Below, piece by piece: positions 28,258 through 39,200 of a stretch of 64,000 nt of DNA. How positions within the stretch are numbered: the stretch's first letter is position 1; every line of letters begins with the position of its first letter. The position numbers were made by a program, and so were the translations under genes. The notes beneath the pieces are model-generated. The model saw only the letters and a list, made by a program, of their open reading frames with translations. It searched no databases and had not been told where the DNA came from. Source of the stretch: Pantoea agglomerans (GTDB lineage Bacteria; Pseudomonadota; Gammaproteobacteria; Enterobacterales; Enterobacteriaceae); NCBI RefSeq assembly GCF_020149765.1, contig NZ_CP083809.1, forward strand, positions 3,720,001 through 3,784,000, read 5' to 3'.

Positions 28258-29610
28258 TTACTCGAACAGGTTCTTATGCAGCGCGCGCACGACGCTTTCC
28301 GCATCTTCACCCGGCACCAGGAAGCAGAGGTTGTAGCTGCTGGCGCCGTAGCAGATCAGGCGCAGGTTAAACGGCTCAAGCGTACCGAATACCTCTTTGC
28401 CAACGCCGCGCGCTCTGGAGAGGTTGTTGCCGATAATCGCCACCAGCGCCAGGTTCTCTTCTACCTCAACGCGGCAGAGCGACGACAGCTCCGTCAGCAG
28501 CGCCTGGGTCAGCAGGCTGTCGCCGGTCGAGGTCGAGCCGGTGGTGTCGAGCGTCAGCGCAACGCTGACTTCTGAGGTGGTAATCAGATCCACCGAGATG
28601 TTATGGCGCGCCAGAATAGTGAACACCTCGACGAGGAAGCCGCGCGAGTGCAGCATGTTCAGGCTGTGCAGCGTCAGCAGCGTCTGGCGACGACGCAGCG
28701 CCAGCGCGCGGAACAGCGGCGGGTTGGCGGTTTCGCGGTGAACGCGCGTGCCGCCGGCGGCGGGATCTTTGCTTGAGCCGACAAACACTGGAATATCGCT
28801 GCGCACCGCCGGCAGCAGCGTCGCCGGATGCAGCACCTTGGCGCCGAAGATCGCCATTTCGGTCGCCTCTTCGAAGGTAATGTCATCGATACGCTTAGCG
28901 GACGGCACCACGCGCGGATCGGTGGTGTAGATACCCGCCACGTCGGTCCAGATATCGACGCGCGCCGCTTTCAGCGCCTCGCCCAGCAGCGCAGCGGTGT
29001 AGTCGCTGCCGCCGCGTCCCAGCGTGGTGGTGCGCCCCTTTTGTTCGCTGCCGATAAAGCCCTGGGTAATCACCAGCGACTGCGCCAGACGCGGGGTGAG
29101 CAGCGCGGCGGCCTGTTCGGCCAGCGTCGCGATTTCCGGCTCGGCGCGGCCAAAGCGGTCGTTGGTGCGCATCACTTTACGCACGTCGAACCACTCCGCC
29201 TCTACCTGACGCTCGCGCAGGATCTCCACGAACAGCAGCGTCGACATCAGCTCGCCGTGGCTGACCAGTTCGTCGGTAAGCGCGTTAGAGGTGGCCAGCG
29301 AGGCGGCATCGGAAAGCATGGTGATGTTTTCGAGCATGCGATCGATTTCATCACGGATAACGGCCGGGTTTTGCAGGCGTTCGACAATCGCATACTGGAT
29401 GCGGCGAATTTCATCCAGCAGGTAAGCGCGCTGCGCCTGCTCCTGGCCTTCCGCCAGCGATACCAGCAGATTGGTTACGCCCGCCGATGCGGAGAGCACC
29501 ACCAGACGCGTGTTGGCATTGGCCAGCACCACATCGGCGCTGCGGTTCATAGCATCGAAATCGGCAACGCTGGTGCCGCCAAATTTCGCCACGATCAGAG
29601 TTTGAGACAT
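28258..29610 (-). CDS. lysC: Lysine-sensitive aspartokinase III (LysC)
   Basis: A 450-residue aspartate kinase, the first step of lysine, methionine, threonine and diaminopimelate synthesis. The kinase domain starts with VAKFGGTSVADFDAMN and has GRGGSDYTAALLG near 200. Two C-terminal ACT regions (LHSLNMLHSRGFLVEVF... and LVAIIGNNLSRARGVGKEVF) bind lysine. Length matches E. coli LysC (449). The mRNA leader carries a lysine riboswitch, so both enzyme and synthesis respond to lysine. Confidence 0.98.
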   Translation of the reverse strand: MSQTLIVAKFGGTSVADFDAMNRSADVVLANANTRLVVLSASAGVTNLLVSLAEGQEQAQRAYLLDEIRRIQYAIVERLQNPAVIRDEIDRMLENITMLSDAASLATSNALTDELVSHGELMSTLLFVEILRERQVEAEWFDVRKVMRTNDRFGRAEPEIATLAEQAAALLTPRLAQSLVITQGFIGSEQKGRTTTLGRGGSDYTAALLGEALKAARVDIWTDVAGIYTTDPRVVPSAKRIDDITFEEATEMAIFGAKVLHPATLLPAVRSDIPVFVGSSKDPAAGGTRVHRETANPPLFRALALRRRQTLLTLHSLNMLHSRGFLVEVFTILARHNISVDLITTSEVSVALTLDTTGSTSTGDSLLTQALLTELSSLCRVEVEENLALVAIIGNNLSRARGVGKEVFGTLEPFNLRLICYGASSYNLCFLVPGEDAESVVRALHKNLFE

Positions 29611-29739
29611 GTACGACCTCGTGTCAGGTTATCTTCTCCCGCGTTTATGGGACGGGAGACATTGTATCAGCCTTGGCACAAGGGAAGAGCAGAATTGGGC
29701 AGACAAGATCAGGAGACGTGTCACCCAGAAGCACTTCAC

Positions 29740-29910
29740 CTTGCGAAGCGACCGACTGTGGACGCCTCTGGTGACAACCCAGGGGATTCAGCCCCTGCAG
29801 CCGACAGGCAACACTCCGTGTGTTGACCACCTCGGCGTCGCTCCCCCTGATGTGTTATCCCCGGATACGGTTCCTCCAACACACTGCCTGGGCGACGCGC
29901 CTCTTCTGGC
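29740..29910 (-). ncRNA. Lysine riboswitch (L-box) in the lysC leader
   Basis: The minus strand contains the hallmark L-box blocks in order: AGAGGCGCG, TTGGAGGAACC, GGGGAGCGACGCCGAGG, GGGGCTGAATCCCC and GGGTTGTCACCAGAGGCGTC. These follow the E. coli lysC riboswitch almost block for block. Downstream, TCGCTTCGCAAGG and AAGTGCTTCTGGGTGA probably form the expression platform before the lysC ribosome-binding site. Lysine binding would lower lysC expression. A perfect hairpin (CTTGCGCAC/GTGCGCAAG) precedes it at 29910-29929. Confidence 0.93.
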
Positions 29911-29939
29911 TTGCGCACGGGTGCGCAAGTAGCCGCATA

Positions 29940-29968
29940 AAAATAGCGGGTCATAAGGTTGCTGTCTA
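29940..29968 (-). promoter_or_regulatory. Candidate lysC promoter
   Basis: On the minus strand TAGACA and TATTTT are separated by 17 bases, about 30 bases before the riboswitch 5' blocks. This is the best-placed sigma-70-like element; the match is moderate. Confidence 0.45.
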
Positions 29969-30266
29969 CGTCTGTTGGCGATTTGCTGCGCCCGCAGAGC
30001 TAAATGCCCCCTTTCAGACCGGTTTATTCTGATTCGGCACAAGGTTCAGCGGCGGCGTTAACGGCACAATAGGCACCGCCTGGTCTGGACATCGCCTGCG
30101 GCGACAGGCGAAAACGGCGCGCGGTTTCCGCCGCGCTGCCCACCGCAAAGGTGACGACGCCGACAAAATTTTTCCTTTCAGCGGACACTATTGTCATACT
30201 GAAACGCTACACGGGTGTGGTTGCCCACGATGGAATGACGGTTCTTAAATCAACAAGAGTGTTGCC

Positions 30267-31913
30267 ATGAAAAATATCAATCCGACCCAAACCGCAGCCT
30301 GGAAAGCGCTGCAACAGCATTTTGAACAGATGAAATCGGTGACTATCGCCGAGCTGTTCGCCCAGGATGCCGATCGTTTTGCTAAATTCTCTGCCACCTT
30401 TGACGACCAGATGCTGGTGGATTTTTCGAAAAACCGCATCACCCAGGAGACGCTTGACAAGCTGCAGGCGCTGGCCAAAGAGACCGACCTGAGCGGCGCA
30501 ATTAAATCGATGTTCTCCGGCGAGAAGATCAACCGCACCGAAGATCGCGCCGTGCTGCACGTTGCGCTGCGCAACCGCAGCAATACGCCGATCCTGGTAG
30601 ACGGCAAAGATGTGATGCCGGAAGTGAACGCGGTGCTGGAAAAGATGAAGCACTTCTCTGAGCGCATTATCGGCGGCGAGTGGAAAGGCTATACCGGCAA
30701 AGCGATCACCGACGTGGTGAATATCGGCATCGGCGGTTCAGATCTGGGTCCGTTTATGGTGACGGAAGCGCTGCGCCCCTATAAGAACCACCTGAATATG
30801 CACTTCGTCTCCAACGTGGACGGCACGCATATTGCGGAAACCCTGAAAGATCTCAGCCCGGAAACCACGCTGTTCCTGGTGGCGTCAAAAACCTTCACCA
30901 CGCAGGAAACCATGACCAACGCCCACAGCGCGCGCGACTGGTTCCTGAAAACCGCTGGCGACCAGCAGCACGTAGCGAAACACTTCGCCGCGCTGTCGAC
31001 CAACGCGAAAGCGGTGGGCGAATTCGGCATCGATACCGCCAATATGTTTGAGTTCTGGGACTGGGTCGGCGGCCGCTACTCGCTCTGGTCCGCTATCGGC
31101 CTGTCGATTATCCTCTCTATCGGCTTCGACAACTTCGAGCAGCTGCTGAGCGGCGCGCACGCGATGGATAAGCACTTCTCCACCACGCCGGCCGAGCAGA
31201 ACCTGCCGGTACTGCTGGCGCTGATCGGCATCTGGTACAACAACTTCTTCGGTGCCGAAACCGAAGCGATTCTGCCTTACGATCAGTACATGCACCGCTT
31301 CGCGGCCTACTTCCAGCAGGGCAATATGGAGTCTAACGGCAAGTACGTCGATCGCGACGGCAACCCGGTGGATTACCAGACCGGCCCGATTATCTGGGGC
31401 GAGCCGGGTACTAACGGCCAGCACGCCTTTTACCAGCTGATCCATCAGGGCACCAAGCTGGTACCGTGCGACTTTATCGCGCCGGCCATTACCCACAACG
31501 CGCTGGCGGATCATCACCAGAAGCTGCTTTCCAACTTCTTCGCCCAGACCGAAGCGCTGGCGTTTGGTAAGTCACGCGAGGTGGTGGAGAAAGAGTTCAC
31601 CGATGCGGGCAAATCAGCCGAGTCTGTCGCACACATCGTGCCGTTCAAGGTGTTTGAAGGCAATCGTCCGACCAACTCGATTCTGCTGCGCGAGATCACC
31701 CCTTACAGCCTGGGCGCGCTGATTGCGCTTTACGAGCACAAGATCTTCACCCAGGGCGCTATCCTCAATATCTTCACCTTCGATCAGTGGGGCGTAGAGC
31801 TTGGCAAACAGCTGGCTAACCGTATTTTGCCTGAGCTGGAAAACAGCGAGGATATTACCAGCCACGACAGTTCCACTAATGGCTTAATTAACCGCTATAA
31901 ATCCTGGCGCTAA
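30267..31913 (+). CDS. pgi: Glucose-6-phosphate isomerase (Pgi)
   Basis: A 548-residue cytoplasmic enzyme interconverting glucose-6-phosphate and fructose-6-phosphate. It carries family signatures such as [24 protein letters not shown]-like [12 protein letters not shown], the catalytic His in [13 protein letters not shown], and [16 protein letters not shown] near the C-terminus. AAGAG precedes the ATG. It is divergent from lysC with about 650 bases between the start codons. A terminator follows. Confidence 0.99.
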   Translation: MKNINPTQTAAWKALQQHFEQMKSVTIAELFAQDADRFAKFSATFDDQMLVDFSKNRITQETLDKLQALAKETDLSGAIKSMFSGEKINRTEDRAVLHVALRNRSNTPILVDGKDVMPEVNAVLEKMKHFSERIIGGEWKGYTGKAITDVVNIGIGGSDLGPFMVTEALRPYKNHLNMHFVSNVDGTHIAETLKDLSPETTLFLVASKTFTTQETMTNAHSARDWFLKTAGDQQHVAKHFAALSTNAKAVGEFGIDTANMFEFWDWVGGRYSLWSAIGLSIILSIGFDNFEQLLSGAHAMDKHFSTTPAEQNLPVLLALIGIWYNNFFGAETEAILPYDQYMHRFAAYFQQGNMESNGKYVDRDGNPVDYQTGPIIWGEPGTNGQHAFYQLIHQGTKLVPCDFIAPAITHNALADHHQKLLSNFFAQTEALAFGKSREVVEKEFTDAGKSAESVAHIVPFKVFEGNRPTNSILLREITPYSLGALIALYEHKIFTQGAILNIFTFDQWGVELGKQLANRILPELENSEDITSHDSSTNGLINRYKSWR

Positions 31914-31930
31914 TAAGGTCGCTGTTCTGC

Positions 31931-31958
31931 AAGGGCGGCCCGCACGGCCGCCTTTTTT
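31931..31958 (+). terminator. pgi terminator
   Basis: AAGGGCGGCC and GGCCGCCTTT pair (one G-U) around a short loop and are followed by T6. Confidence 0.9.
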
Positions 31959-32033
31959 GTGTCATAGCGAACAAAATAACCGCGCTGGCCCCCGAAACAG
32001 GCGCAATGCAGACGGGATAATTCTTAAATTAAG

Positions 32034-32048
32034 CTAAGATTGTTCTGA
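32034..32048 (+). promoter_or_regulatory. Candidate RcsAB box upstream of yjbE
   Basis: CTAAGATTGTTCTGA resembles the RcsAB box (TAAGAATATTCCTA type). It lies about 380 bases before yjbE. E. coli yjbEFGH is known to be induced through the Rcs phosphorelay, which supports the assignment; the distance is long. Confidence 0.5.
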
Positions 32049-32267
32049 AGCTGTAGCCTGACGCCCTCTCTGCCTCGCGTTTTAAATGGCCCTTATTTTC
32101 CCTGCTGCTCTCCTCTCTCGCTTGTTTTATAAGGAAAATTTATTTCCAGCTATCCCGGCAAAATCTGATAATCGCGTTTTCGGGCCAGTTATTAATAAAA
32201 AAGCGCAAAACGCTTTGCATTTAATTTTCGGCCAGTAATAAATCCGGCGTTGCGCTAAATCCAGCCA

Positions 32268-32304
32268 ATAAAAAAGGGGTTATCGCTGTTTAGCCCCCTT
32301 TTTA
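32268..32304 (+). terminator. Terminator-like hairpin in the yjbE leader
   Basis: AAAAAGGGG and CCCCTTTTT can pair across a 15-base loop and run into TTTAG. If transcription starts near the Rcs-like box this would act as a leader attenuator. The 31959-32426 region holds no protein gene. Confidence 0.5.
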
Positions 32305-32344
32305 GTCACAATAAACCGCGCCTTTCACATCCTTTTTCCCGCGC

Positions 32345-32373
32345 TGAACTCTGGTAATTTGTTGCCCTATACT
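32345..32373 (+). promoter_or_regulatory. Candidate proximal promoter of yjbE
   Basis: TGAACT and TATACT are separated by 17 bases, ending 53 bases before the yjbE start and downstream of the leader hairpin. It is a reasonable sigma-70-like element of moderate strength. Confidence 0.4.
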
Positions 32374-32426
32374 GAACGCGCCCGTAACGGGTACATCCTT
32401 CATTCACTCAATGCAGGACAAGCTGT

Positions 32427-32675
32427 ATGAAAAAAATCATGGTTGCCGGAGCAGCCGTACTATACGTCGCAGCGCATTCCGTGGCTTTTGCCGCTCCGGA
32501 AGAAGCGGGTGCCGCAGCGGGCGCGCAGGCGGGAGCAATCTCCGCCGGCACCTCGACCGCTGTCGGTATCGGTGCGCTCGGCGCGTTAGTCGGTGTCGGC
32601 ATCGCCGCTTCTGGCGGTGGTGATGGCGCGAATACCGGTACAACAACCACGACCACAACGAGCACCACTCGTTGA
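32427..32675 (+). CDS. yjbE: YjbE, small exported protein of the exopolysaccharide operon
   Basis: An 82-residue secreted protein. A signal peptide covers residues 1-22 (MKKIMVAGAAVLYVAAHSVAFA). The mature part is rich in Ala/Gly and ends in an unusual threonine run (GGGDGANTGTTTTTTTSTTR) shared with E. coli YjbE. It is the first gene of yjbEFGH, linked in E. coli to an Rcs-controlled extracellular polysaccharide. Molecular role unknown. A terminator directly follows, which should make yjbE transcripts more abundant than yjbFGH. Confidence 0.9.
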   Translation: MKKIMVAGAAVLYVAAHSVAFAAPEEAGAAAGAQAGAISAGTSTAVGIGALGALVGVGIAASGGGDGANTGTTTTTTTSTTR

Positions 32676-32691
32676 CGTAGCACCTTTAAAC

Positions 32692-32721
32692 ATAACCACA
32701 CAGCCGTGTGGTTATTTTTTG
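32692..32721 (+). terminator. Intra-operon terminator between yjbE and yjbF
   Basis: ATAACCACAC and GTGTGGTTAT form a perfect ten-base stem with loop AGCC followed by T6, a textbook intrinsic terminator 28 bases before yjbF. Partial read-through would set the yjbE to yjbFGH ratio. Confidence 0.88.
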
Positions 32722-32748
32722 CTTTGGCTTCTTTTACAGGGACACACA

Positions 32749-33396
32749 GTGCGCCAACTTCCTTTGTTGCTGGCTTGCCTGCTGCTGCAGGCCTGCACGC
32801 AGACGCAAAAAGGGCTGGAACAGACCGTCATGATGGCGGTGTCCGGGCCCGATGACGTGATTAAAACCGATCAGCAGATCGCCGACCTGCCCTACGCCAG
32901 CCTCTATGCGCGAATCAATGAAGGCCCACAGATTTTCGTGGTGCTGGGCTATAACGAAAATGGCCAGCAGAAGTGGATCACCCAGGATAACGCCATGCTG
33001 GTGACCCAGCACGGCCGTCTGGTGAAAACCCTCGGCCTGCCGGACAACCTGCAGGCGGTGAGCAATCTGCCGCAGGATCCGCTGGCGGATGCGCTGCATC
33101 TGCGCGACGGCGCCAGCTGGACGCGCATCGCGCAGTGGACCGAGCGCGGCGAGACGCGCGCCGCGACGGTAAGCTCGCGCTTTACGCGCGGCGCTGACGA
33201 GGTGCTGACGCTGCCGGGTCGCCGCGTCGCCTGCCGCGTCTGGATCGAGCAGGCGCGCATCGAGGCCACCGGCCGCGCGTGGGAGAACACCTTCTGGGTC
33301 GATAACAGCAGCGGCGATGTGGTGCAGGCGCGCCAGATGCTGGCTGCGGACGACTTCCCTGTTGCCACTACCCTTCTGAAGCCGGCGAAATCATGA
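32749..33396 (+). CDS. yjbF: YjbF, outer-membrane lipoprotein of the exopolysaccharide operon
   Basis: A 215-residue lipoprotein (YjbF/GfcB family). I start at GTG 32749: AGGGAC lies upstream, and the N-terminus is then a lipoprotein signal (VRQLPLLLACLLLQACTQTQ, lipobox LLQAC). A longer frame from 32593 would bury that signal behind 52 residues overlapping yjbE. Conserved parts are GPDDV, LPYASLYARINEGPQIFVVLGY and FWVDNSSGDVVQARQ. It overlaps yjbG by four bases (ATGA). It probably acts in polysaccharide export; mechanism unknown. Confidence 0.9.
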   Translation: MRQLPLLLACLLLQACTQTQKGLEQTVMMAVSGPDDVIKTDQQIADLPYASLYARINEGPQIFVVLGYNENGQQKWITQDNAMLVTQHGRLVKTLGLPDNLQAVSNLPQDPLADALHLRDGASWTRIAQWTERGETRAATVSSRFTRGADEVLTLPGRRVACRVWIEQARIEATGRAWENTFWVDNSSGDVVQARQMLAADDFPVATTLLKPAKS

Positions 33397-34130
33397 AAAC
33401 AACACTCTCTTTGCTGGTCGGGCTGATGCTGGCCGGCAGCAGCGCCGCGTGGGCGGCGGGTCAGGTCACGGTGCACGCCGCACAGGGCAGCGCTACGCTC
33501 GAAAACGTACAGAATCTGGCGCAGCTGACAACGCAGCCGGCGCTTATTGACGCCGCCTGGTGGCGCGGCGCAGTCATCGCAGAGCGAAACGCCAGCTCGG
33601 TAGCGCAGCGCCAGCAGCAGCAGACGCTGGCCGATCTGCGCGCCTGGCAGGCAGAGAGCAGCGGCGATCGCGCCGCCGCTATTGGCGAAGTGCTGCGCCA
33701 GCTCAGCGCCATCAGGGTCACTGGCCGCCAGTTCGTCTCGCTCGATCCCGACGAGATCCGGCTCCATCCTGAAGCCAACCGTCGCCTGGAAGGCCGCTAC
33801 GACCTCTGGCTGACGCCGCCGTCCGACAGCGTATGGCTGATGGGCGCGCTGCGCGGCGCAGGCAAAGTGAGCTGGCAGCCGGGCCAGACGGTGCGCGGCT
33901 ATCTGGCGCAACACGATCGCCTTTCCGGCGCGGAGAAGAGCTACGCCACGGTAATCGCGCCCTCCGGCGAGACGCAGCGCGTGCCGGTCGCGTACTGGAA
34001 TCAGCGTCATCGCGAGGTCGCACCCGGCAGCATTATCTGGCTGGGCTTCTCCTCCTGGAGCCTGCCTGACGCCTATAGCGATTTAAACCAGCGCATGATT
34101 TCTGTTCTGACTCACCGGGTGCCAGAGTGA
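33393..34130 (+). CDS. yjbG: YjbG, periplasmic GfcC-family protein
   Basis: A 245-residue periplasmic protein with a signal peptide ([21 protein letters not shown]) and a GfcC/YjbG-type body ([30 protein letters not shown]). Homologues occur in group 4 capsule operons. Its start overlaps yjbF and its stop overlaps yjbH, so translation is coupled. It is expected to support polysaccharide secretion. Confidence 0.9.
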   Translation: MKTTLSLLVGLMLAGSSAAWAAGQVTVHAAQGSATLENVQNLAQLTTQPALIDAAWWRGAVIAERNASSVAQRQQQQTLADLRAWQAESSGDRAAAIGEVLRQLSAIRVTGRQFVSLDPDEIRLHPEANRRLEGRYDLWLTPPSDSVWLMGALRGAGKVSWQPGQTVRGYLAQHDRLSGAEKSYATVIAPSGETQRVPVAYWNQRHREVAPGSIIWLGFSSWSLPDAYSDLNQRMISVLTHRVPE

Positions 34131-36220
34131 TGAATAAACGACTTTTTTTCAGCCTGCTGGCTGTTTCCGTGGCCGCCGCGTGCCAGGCGCAGGCCGAGAC
34201 CTTTCCCGATCCGGTGGGTCCGTCGCAGTCTGACTTCGGCGGCGTCGGCCTGCTGCAGGTGCCGACCGCGCGCATGGCGCGCGAGGGCGAATTCAGCCTC
34301 AACTTCCGCGATAACGATCAGTACCGCTACTACTCCGCCTCGCTGCAGCTGCTGCCCTGGCTGGAGACAACGGTGCGCTATACCGACGTGCGCACCAGGC
34401 GCTACAGCGCCGTAGAGAGCTTTAGCGGCAACCAGAGCTACAAAGACAAGGCGTTCGACCTTAAGCTGCGCCTGCTGAAAGAGAGCTACTGGCTGCCAGA
34501 GGTCGCTTTCGGCTCGCGCGATCTGGGCGGCACCGGCCTGTTCGACAGCGAATATCTGGTGGCGAGCAAGGCCTGGGGGCCGTTCGACTTTACCCTGGGG
34601 CTGGGCTGGGGCTACCTCGGCAACAGCGGCACGGTTAAAAACCCCTTCTGCTCCTACAGCGACAGCTACTGCCAGCGTCCCGGCGTCGGCGAAGCGGGCT
34701 CAATTAATGGCTCGCAGATGTTCCACGGCCCGTCGGCGCTGTTCGGCGGCGTGGAGTATCAAACGCCGTGGCAGCCGCTGCGTCTTAAGCTGGAGTATGA
34801 AGGCAATAACTATCAGGATGATTTCGCCGGCCGGCTCGATCAGCGCAGCAAGGTCAACGTTGGCGCGATCTACCGCGTCACTGACTGGGCCGATATCAAC
34901 GCCAGCTACGAGCGCGGCAACACCTTTATGTTCGGCGTCACGGTGCGCACCAACTTTAACGATCTGCGCCAGGCGCATATCGACAGCGCGAAGCCCGAAT
35001 ACCATCCTCAGCCGCAGGAGAGCATGCTGGAGCCGACCGTGGTCGCCAGCCAGCTGAGCGATCTGAAGTACAACGCCGGACTGAACGGGCCGCGCATCCA
35101 GACTCGTGGCAGCACGCTGTTCGTCTCTGGCGAGCAGACCAAATATCGCGACACGCGCGAAGGGGTCGATCGCGCCAACCGCATCATTATGAATAACCTG
35201 CCGGCGGGCATCGAAACTATCGAGGTGACCGAGTCGCGCTTCAACATGCCGCAGGTCACGACGCGCACCGACGTCAACAGCCTGCGCAATGCGCTGGCAG
35301 GCTATCCCCTCGGCCAGGAGCAGCCGCTGCGCCAGACGCGCGAGAATCCGGTGGATCCAGGAGAGACCGAGCAAGGTTTCTTTATTCGTAAAGAGCGCCT
35401 GAACTACAGCCTGTCGCCAGTGCTGAACCAGTCGGTCGGCGGCCCGGAAAGTTTCTATATGTACCAGGTCGGCGTGATGGGTAACCTGGACTACTGGTTT
35501 ACCGATCATCTGCTGGTGGGCGGCAGCCTGTTCGGCAACCTCGCCAATAACTACGACAAGTTCAACTACAACGGCGCGCCTTCCGATTCGACGCTGCCGC
35601 GCGTGCGTACCCATATCCGCGACTACGTCGAGAACAACGTTTACGTTAACGATCTGCAGGCCAACTACATGGGCTACCTCGGCAATGGCTTTTACGGCCA
35701 GATGTACGGCGGTTACCTGGAGACCATGTACGGCGGCGTTGGCGGCGAGATGCTCTACCGTCCAGTCGACAGCAACTGGGCCTTTGGCGTCGACGCCAAC
35801 TACGTGCGCCAGCGCGACTGGGACAACATGATGCAGTTCACCCGCTACAAAGCGCCAACCGGCCATGTGACAGCCTACTGGCGTCCGTGGTTTATGCAGG
35901 ATCTGCTGGTGAAGGCGAGCGTCGGGCAGTATCTGGCCAAAGACAAGGGCGTCACGCTCGACGTCTCTAAGCGCTTCGACAGCGGCGTGATGGTGGGCGT
36001 CTATGCGACCAAAACCAACGTGTCGTCAGAGCAGTATGGCGAGGGGGATTTCACCAAAGGCTTCTATTTGTCGATTCCAATGGATCTCTTTACCGTGACG
36101 CCGACGCGCGGACGCGCGCAGGTGAACTGGGTGCCGCTGACGCGTGACGGCGGGCAGATGCTGGGACGTAAATATCAGCTTTATGACCTGACGTCAGACC
36201 GCGACGCACGCTTTAATTAA
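34130..36220 (+). CDS. yjbH: YjbH, outer-membrane beta-barrel protein of the exopolysaccharide operon
   Basis: A 696-residue exported protein of the YjbH/GfcD family. A signal peptide (about residues 1-23) is followed by [22 protein letters not shown] and many amphipathic strands, with aromatic-rich barrel segments in the last 250 residues. The ATG at 34130 overlaps the yjbG stop (TGATG); a GTG one codon earlier is also possible. It is the last gene of the operon and probably the outer-membrane exit or anchor for the polysaccharide. Confidence 0.92.
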   Translation: MNKRLFFSLLAVSVAAACQAQAETFPDPVGPSQSDFGGVGLLQVPTARMAREGEFSLNFRDNDQYRYYSASLQLLPWLETTVRYTDVRTRRYSAVESFSGNQSYKDKAFDLKLRLLKESYWLPEVAFGSRDLGGTGLFDSEYLVASKAWGPFDFTLGLGWGYLGNSGTVKNPFCSYSDSYCQRPGVGEAGSINGSQMFHGPSALFGGVEYQTPWQPLRLKLEYEGNNYQDDFAGRLDQRSKVNVGAIYRVTDWADINASYERGNTFMFGVTVRTNFNDLRQAHIDSAKPEYHPQPQESMLEPTVVASQLSDLKYNAGLNGPRIQTRGSTLFVSGEQTKYRDTREGVDRANRIIMNNLPAGIETIEVTESRFNMPQVTTRTDVNSLRNALAGYPLGQEQPLRQTRENPVDPGETEQGFFIRKERLNYSLSPVLNQSVGGPESFYMYQVGVMGNLDYWFTDHLLVGGSLFGNLANNYDKFNYNGAPSDSTLPRVRTHIRDYVENNVYVNDLQANYMGYLGNGFYGQMYGGYLETMYGGVGGEMLYRPVDSNWAFGVDANYVRQRDWDNMMQFTRYKAPTGHVTAYWRPWFMQDLLVKASVGQYLAKDKGVTLDVSKRFDSGVMVGVYATKTNVSSEQYGEGDFTKGFYLSIPMDLFTVTPTRGRAQVNWVPLTRDGGQMLGRKYQLYDLTSDRDARFN

Positions 36221-36229
36221 CTGAGTGCT

Positions 36230-36249
36230 CCCGCCACGCACGTGGCGGG
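36230..36249. terminator. Hairpin between converging yjbH and metH
   Basis: CCCGCCACG and CGTGGCGGG form a compact stem between the two stop codons. No T-run is present on either side, so termination is likely but not certain. Confidence 0.5.
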
Positions 36250-36286
36250 TGTCATCTGCGCTCGCGGCAGGCTTCAGGCACCCCGC

Positions 36287-39200
36287 TTAATCGGCGTCAT
36301 ACCCCAGGTTTGGCGCCAGCCAGCGCTCCACCTCGCTTACCGTCATCCCTTTACGCGCCGCGTAATCCTCAACCTGATCGCGCTGGATCTGCGCCACCGC
36401 GAAGTAGCGACTCTCAGGATGGCTGAAGTACCAGCCTGAAACCGACGCGCCCGGCCACATGGCGAAGGATTCGGTAAGTTTCATGCCGGTGTGGGCTTCC
36501 ACATCGAGCAGCTGCCAGATCGCCGCTTTCTCGGTATGTTCCGGACAGGCGGGATAACCCGGCGCGGGGCGAATGCCCTGATAGTTTTCGCGGATCAGCT
36601 CATCGTTGCTCAGGTTCTCATGGGGGGCGAAGCCCCAGATTACCTTACGCACCCGCTCGTGCAGATACTCGGCGAAGGCTTCCGCCAGCCGATCGGCCAC
36701 CGCTTTCACCATGATTTTGTTGTAGTCGTCGTGCTGCGCGTCATACGCCTCCGCCAGCGCGTCCTCTTCAAGGCCGCCGGTCACGGCGAAAGCGCCCAGA
36801 TAATCGGCCTTGCCGCTCCCCTTCGGCGCAACATAATCGGCCAGACAGTAGTTAGGGAAGTCGCTTTTCTCGGTCTGCTGACGCAGATGATGGCTAACGG
36901 CAATCACCTCGCGGCGGCTCTCGTCACGGTAAATTTCGATATCGTCCCCGACGCGGTTAGCCGGGAAGATGCCCACCACGCCGCGCGGCGTCAGGGATTT
37001 GTGCGCGCTAAGCCTGTCCAGCATGGCGTTGGCGTCGGCAAACAGACGCTTCGCCTCTTCCCCCACCACCTCATCGTGCAGAATGCGCGGATACTTGCCC
37101 GCCAGCGACCAGGTCATAAAGAACGGCGTCCAGTCGATATAGTGACGCAGCGCGTCGATGCCAACCGAAATCTCGCTGACGCCGGGACGATGCGCCACCG
37201 GCGGCGTATAGCTTTCCCAGTCGATGTGGACCGCGTTATCACGCGCGGCCTGCAGCGAAACCGGCGGCGTGCGCGGCTTTTTACGCGCGTGCTGAATGCG
37301 CACGGTGTCGTACTCTTTACGGGTACGCGCCACAAAATCCTCTTTCAGCGTCGGCGAGAGCAGTGACGACACGACGCCCACGGTGCGCGAGGCGTTCTGC
37401 ACGTACACCGTCGGGCCGCTGTAGTTCTGCTCGATCTTCACGGCGGTGTGCGCCTTCGAGGTGGTGGCGCCGCCAATCAGCAGCGGCAGCGTAAAGCCCT
37501 GACGCTCCATCTCTCTGGCGACGTTGACCATCTCATCCAGCGACGGCGTAATCAGGCCCGAGAGTCCGATAATATCCGCCTTCTGTTCGATGGCGGTTTT
37601 CAGGATCTTATCGCTCGGCACCATCACGCCGAGATCGATAATCTCGTAGTTATTGCACTGCAGCACCACGCCGACAATATTCTTGCCGATATCGTGTACG
37701 TCGCCCTTCACCGTCGCCAGCACGATTTTGCCGTTGCTGCGGCCCGCCTCTTTGCTGGCCTGAATATAGGGCTCAAGGTAAGCCACCGCCTGCTTCATCA
37801 CGCGCGCCGACTTCACCACCTGCGGCAGGAACATTTTTCCTTCACCGAACAGGTCGCCCACGACGTTCATGCCCGCCATCAGCGGCCCCTCAATCACCTC
37901 GATCGGACGCGCCGACGCCTGACGCGCCTCTTCGGTGTCCTGCTCGATAAATTCGGTGATGCCTTTCACCAGCGAATATTCCAGACGCTTCACCACGTCC
38001 CAGCTGCGCCACTCCGCCTGCTGCTTATCCTCGGTGCCATCACCTTTGCTGGCGCGATACTTCTCCGCCAGCGCCAGCAGGCGCTCGGTGCCGTCGGCGC
38101 GACGGTTAAGAATGACATCCTCAACCGCCTCGCGCAGCTCGACAGGCAGATCGTCATAAATCGCCAGCTGACCGGCGTTAACAATGCCCATATCCATGCC
38201 GTTGCGGATGGCGTAGTAGAGAAACACGGCGTGAATCGCTTCACGAACCGGATCGTTGCCGCGGAAAGAGAAGGAGACGTTAGAGACGCCGCCGGAGATC
38301 ATCGCGTGCGGCAGCTCGCGCTTGATATCTTCACACGCGCCGATAAAGTCCATGGCGTAGTTGTTGTGCTCGTCGATGCCGGTGGCAACGGCAAAGATAT
38401 TCGGGTCAAAGATAATATCTTCCGGCGGAAAGCCGACCTGCTCGGTCAGAATGTTATAGGCGCGGCGGCAAATCTCGATTTTGCGCGCGCGCGTATCCGC
38501 CTGGCCATCCTCATCAAAGGCCATCACCACCATCGCCGCGCCGTAGCGGCGCACCAGGCGCGCATGATGGATAAAGGTCTCCTCCCCCTCTTTCATCGAG
38601 ATAGAGTTAACGATGCCTTTGCCCTGGATGCACTGCAGGCCCTTTTCAATCACCTCCCACTTTGAGGAGTCGATCATAATCGGCACGCGCGCGATATCAG
38701 GCTCGCCGGCGATCAGGTTGAGGAAGCGCACCATCGCCGCTTCGGCGTCGAGCATCCCCTCATCCATATTGATGTCGATAACCTGTGCGCCGCTCTGCAC
38801 CTGCTGCAGCGCCACTTCCAGCGCCTCGTTGTACTTCTCTTCTTTAATCAGCCGCTTGAATTTAGCCGAGCCGGTGACGTTGGTGCGCTCGCCGACGTTA
38901 ACGAACAGCGTATCGCTGCTGATATTGAGCGGCTCAAGGCCAGAGAGACGGCAGGCGACCGGCAGTTCAGGCCGCTTGCGCGGTGCCACCCCGGCGACGC
39001 TGTCCGCCATCGCCCTGATGTGCTGCGGCGTGGTGCCGCAGCAGCCGCCGATAATGTTGAGGAAACCGGCGCGCGCCCATTCGCCAATCTGATCCGCCAT
39101 CACGCTGGCATCGAGATCGTATTCGCCAAAGGCGTTGGGCAGTCCGGCATTCGGGTGGGCGGTAACGTAGCATTCGGCAATGCGCGACATCTCCGCCACG

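Noticed and set aside
34700..35866. 388-codon open frame on the minus strand
   Set aside because: Antisense to yjbH, which has clear homology and a coupled operon position.
37448..38665. 405-codon open frame on the plus strand
   Set aside because: Antisense to metH; composition is that of a reverse-complement shadow.
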